Assembly (NCBI GenBank): GCA_002099365.1
Contig: MSED01000006.1
Span: 1-64,000 of the forward strand
Length of the DNA: 64,000 nt
Direction: 5' to 3'
Source: Phialophora verrucosa
Taxonomy: Eukaryota; Ascomycota; Eurotiomycetes; Chaetothyriales; Herpotrichiellaceae
In this document: piece by piece, positions 63,815 through 64,000 of the stretch
Numbering within the stretch: position 1 is the stretch's first letter
Layout: the number at the start of each line of letters is the position of its first letter
Position numbers and translations under genes: made by a program
The notes under the pieces: generated by a model
The model's database searches: none
Told to the model about the DNA's origin: nothing
The model's input: only the letters and a program-made list of their open reading frames with translations

Positions 63815-64000
63815 ATGCCTCTCAAATCACCTGTCGACAAATTGCCGCTGGCCGTTCGCAAGAATGGTGAGGATTGGCGCCAGAGGACGATCCAAACTCA
63901 TCACTGACACCTGGTAGTGCGTGACGAGTGGGAGTCCAAGAGACTCGAATTCGAGGCCAGGATATCCAAAGCTCTGGGAGAACCTTGGACAGTGACCACG
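63815..64000 (+). CDS. Partial gene at right window edge, function unknown
   Basis: Begins MPLKSPVDKLPLAVRKN at ATG 63,815. Exon 1 is 63,815-63,866 and exon 2 starts at 63,918 after a 51-nt intron (GTGAGG, branch CTGAC, acceptor TAG); the frame then runs open to the edge (RDEWESKRLEFEARISKALG). Splicing is supported because the unspliced frame soon loses its charged-helix character. The visible part is a basic N-terminus plus a charged amphipathic helix, too little to assign a family. Confidence 0.6.

Noticed and set aside
1..64000. CRISPR arrays, rRNA and tRNA genes
   Set aside because: No regularly spaced direct repeats with spacers, no rRNA core sequence and no paired A/B-box tRNA pattern were seen by eye on either strand; a covariance-model scan would be the decisive check.

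Overview
The window is nuclear DNA of a filamentous ascomycete (Pezizomycotina). The evidence is short GT-AG introns (48-110 nt) with CTAAC/CTGAC-type branch sites, fungal families (Zn2Cys6 and bZIP factors, RSM24, LSB1-like, DUF7580-like), and long AT-rich tracts almost without CpA/TpG and rich in TpA, the signature of repeat-induced point mutation (RIP).

Bases 1-17,250 are a transposon block. RIP-degraded relics make up most of it: gypsy reverse transcriptase at the left edge, gypsy integrase just left of 5,595, and copia integrase/reverse transcriptase just right of 13,024, all on the minus strand. Between them lies an apparently young, RIP-free Ty3/gypsy chromovirus (5,595-13,024, minus strand). 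It has identical 397-bp LTRs, gag, protease, a 987-aa pol with a chromodomain, a polypurine tract, and a candidate self-primed primer-binding site. Four features stand out: (1) an antisense gene between pol and the 3' LTR coding for a Zn2Cys6-spaced, coiled-coil protein; (2) a long Gag C-terminal extension with about nine C-x4-C...H-x-H modules; (3) a textbook -1 frameshift signal (A AAA AAC plus a possible H-type pseudoknot) at gag/pro; (4) no target-site duplication, with flanks from two different dead elements.

Bases 17,250-30,400 are gene-poor: a polytopic membrane protein, a peroxisomal (C-terminal SKL) 4CL-like acyl-CoA ligase, and a divergent pair of transcription factors (bZIP and Zn2Cys6).

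Bases 30,400-64,000 are gene-dense and mostly housekeeping: TSR3 and RRP4 (divergent rRNA-maturation pair), an SDR, a PGAP4-like GPI glycosyltransferase, a large membrane protein with a DQ repeat, a LicD protein, ALG13, RSM24/mS35, a CCCH protein, an LSB1/PIN3-like SH3 protein, SF3b5, NADP-isocitrate dehydrogenase, MBF1, a decayed DUF7580-like gene, a C2H2 protein, an alpha/beta hydrolase, a four-exon gene of unknown function and a partial gene at the right edge. Splice sites were assigned by eye from consensus, reading frame and protein continuity. No tRNA, rRNA or CRISPR was seen.
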